From positions 62,001-126,000 of the forward strand of contig NZ_BDCA01000008.1 of assembly GCF_001613265.1 (NCBI RefSeq): a stretch of 64,000 bases of DNA, given 5' to 3'. Made by a program: the position numbers and the translations under genes. This document shows, piece by piece, positions 62,959-64,000 of this stretch. How positions within the stretch are numbered: the first letter of the stretch is position 1; every line of letters starts with the position of its first letter. Source of the DNA: Nocardia vermiculata NBRC 100427 (lineage in GTDB: Bacteria > Actinomycetota > Actinomycetes > Mycobacteriales > Mycobacteriaceae). The notes under the pieces were generated by a model that saw only the letters and a list, made by a program, of their open reading frames with translations, made no database searches and was not told where the DNA came from.

Positions 62959-63618
62959 ATGGAACGCATGGAGAATATGGACCGGTTCGGTCCCGGTCGG
63001 CGACGCGGCCCCTGGCCCGATCCGCGCGAACACGGCGGACGCGAACAGTTCCGCCGCCACCCGCGCGGCCCGCACGGTTTCGGTCCCTTCGGACCGGAAT
63101 TCGGACCCGGATTCGGTCCGGGCGGTCACGTGGGACGCGGCCGTGGACGTGGCGGTCGCGGCCGGCGCGGTGATGTGCGGGCGGCGATCCTGCTGCTCGT
63201 GCAGGAACGGCCGATGCACGGCTACGAGCTGATTCAGCAGATCCGCGACCGCAGTGACGACATCTGGCGGCCCAGCCCCGGATCGATCTACCCGGCGCTG
63301 TCCCAGCTCGAGGACGAAGGGCTGGTCATCATCGAGAAGGTCGCCGGCCGCAAGACCGCGAAACTCACCGAAGCCGGCACCGAGTACGTTCGCGAGCATC
63401 GCGACGAGCTCGGCGACCCGTGGCAGGATGTGCGCGAAAACGTCGGCGATCAGGCGCTCGACCTGCGGGAGTTGGTCGGTCAGCTGATGGGTGCGGTCGG
63501 CCAGGTAGCGCGCGCCGGCACGCCCGAGCAGGCCGCGAAGGCGGCCGAGGTCCTCACCGAGGCCCGTCGCTCGGTCTACCGGATCCTCGCCGACGACGAC
63601 GCCGGCACAGCCGAGTGA
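62959..63618 (+). CDS. PadR family transcriptional regulator with Gly/Arg/Phe-rich N-terminal extension
   Basis: A 219-residue protein. Residues 1 to ~70 are Gly/Arg/Pro/Phe-rich low complexity (FGPFGPEFGPGFGPGGH, RGRGRGGRGRRG). The PadR winged helix starts near residue 72: RAAILLLVQERPMHGYELIQ, then SPGSIYPALSQLEDEGLVII, KTAKLTEAGTEYV, and a C-terminal dimerisation helix. PadR proteins repress phenolic-stress or multidrug genes; none is adjacent apart from a lipase. AGGAGG lies 8 bases before the ATG and a 17-bp palindrome lies further upstream. Confidence 0.9.
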   Translation: MERMENMDRFGPGRRRGPWPDPREHGGREQFRRHPRGPHGFGPFGPEFGPGFGPGGHVGRGRGRGGRGRRGDVRAAILLLVQERPMHGYELIQQIRDRSDDIWRPSPGSIYPALSQLEDEGLVIIEKVAGRKTAKLTEAGTEYVREHRDELGDPWQDVRENVGDQALDLRELVGQLMGAVGQVARAGTPEQAAKAAEVLTEARRSVYRILADDDAGTAE

Positions 63619-63674
63619 GGCTGTGACACCGTGTCTCGCCCCCGTTTCGCCCCGGCGCGGCGGACAATCGGGGC

Positions 63675-64000
63675 ATGGGACGACGACCGAGATGCCGCGG
63701 ATGGCGCGGCGGGCTCACCGCGGCGGTGACAGTGTGCGGGCTGGCACTGGGGACCGGGGTGCCCGCGTGGGCGGACCCGCCCGCCGCGCCGCCGCCGGAC
63801 ACCCGCCCGGTGGTCGTTCCGACCGAATGGGGTCCGCCGCAGCCGGATCATCTCGCGGCTTCGCGCTACCTGAAGGACCATCCCGACGCCACCCCATGGG
63901 GGACCAACGATTTCGGCTGCCGGCCGTCGGCGCGCCATCCGCGCCCGATCATTCTCGCGCACGGTACCGACGCGACCGCCTACACCGACTGGTCGGGGAT
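63675..64000 (+). CDS. Secreted esterase/lipase, N-terminal part (3' end outside window)
   Basis: At least 108 residues from the ATG at 63675. A signal peptide (RRPRCRGWRGG, then a hydrophobic core ending VPAWADPP) is followed by a Pro-rich linker. The start of an alpha/beta lipase domain is then visible: GTNDFGCRPSARHPRPIILA followed by HGTDATAYTDWSG, where HGT forms the oxyanion hole. This resembles the class 2 lipase/triacylglycerol lipase group of actinobacteria. The nucleophile and the rest of the triad lie beyond the window. Confidence 0.8.
   Translation, partial: MGRRPRCRGWRGGLTAAVTVCGLALGTGVPAWADPPAAPPPDTRPVVVPTEWGPPQPDHLAASRYLKDHPDATPWGTNDFGCRPSARHPRPIILAHGTDATAYTDWSG

Overview
The window is high-GC actinobacterial chromosome, most likely Nocardia or a close relative such as Rhodococcus. 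The signs are GTG and occasional TTG starts, GTGA/ATGA translational coupling, and mycobacterial-type gene order (ppiB-hisS, aspS, rarA-alaS-ruvX-mltG-aroE, aroC-aroK-aroB, pepQ-efp-nusB, the pyrR operon, mihF-gmk-rpoZ-coaBC-metK-priA). Actinobacteria-only families are also present: mIHF, an EspC-type type VII secretion substrate, an F420-dependent oxidoreductase and B-4DMT. Most of the window is core genome. I saw no rRNA, tRNA, CRISPR array or insertion sequence. Assignments rest on reading motifs by eye; no database search was run.

Layout. 1-3.4 kb: tail of an unidentified protein, a TraG/TraD-like coupling ATPase, a DUF4913 protein and an Arg/Glu-rich coiled-coil protein, a conjugation-like remnant or module. 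3.5-7.8 kb: secreted-type cyclophilin (leftward), hisS, a membrane protein, malate dehydrogenase. 7.9-12.6 kb: a small secreted peptide, an F420-dependent oxidoreductase, an EspC-type secretion pair and an NAD-dependent epimerase, with KstR-like (TnnAACnnGTTnnA) palindromes in both promoter regions. 12.8-15.9 kb: korAB, 2-oxoglutarate:ferredoxin oxidoreductase. 15.9-24.5 kb: secreted hypothetical, zinc metallopeptidase, aspS, DUF389, proline-rich membrane protein, phosphotransferase, rarA. 24.6-31 kb: alaS-ruvX-mltG-aroE with overlapping ends, then a B-4DMT membrane protein. 31-35.3 kb, leftward: prepilin peptidase, aroC, aroK, aroB. 35.4-38.1 kb: pepQ, efp, nusB, a YciI protein. 38-44.8 kb, accessory: quinone-oxidoreductase-like protein/TetR divergent pair, ArsB-type permease, a serpin-like protein, a GXWXG/DUF4334 protein, a LexA-boxed alkB, an alpha/beta hydrolase. 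44.9-54.3 kb: the pyrimidine operon pyrR-pyrB-pyrC-PH-like protein-carA-carB-hypothetical-pyrF, with a PyrR-type leader hairpin and a strong terminator. 54.8-61.3 kb: mihF-gmk-rpoZ-coaBC-metK-priA. 61.3-64 kb: SDR/TetR divergent pair, a PadR regulator and the start of a secreted lipase.

How the genes work together. The pyr operon encodes the regulator and the carbamoyl phosphate, carbamoyl-aspartate, dihydroorotate and UMP steps; pyrD and pyrE must lie elsewhere. aroE, aroC, aroK and aroB supply four chorismate-pathway steps; aroQ, often beside aroB in relatives, is not here. The accessory blocks look locally regulated: KstR-like, LexA-like, TetR-type and PadR-type operators can be read directly.

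The observations most worth following are a divergent bacterial serpin with a recognisable reactive-loop hinge (41089-42234); a run of five consecutive hairpins in an intergenic region (42363-42505); KstR-like operators around an F420 oxidoreductase, a type VII secretion pair and an epimerase; and a 45-codon linker ORF containing a 16-bp in-frame direct repeat between the PH-like gene and carA.
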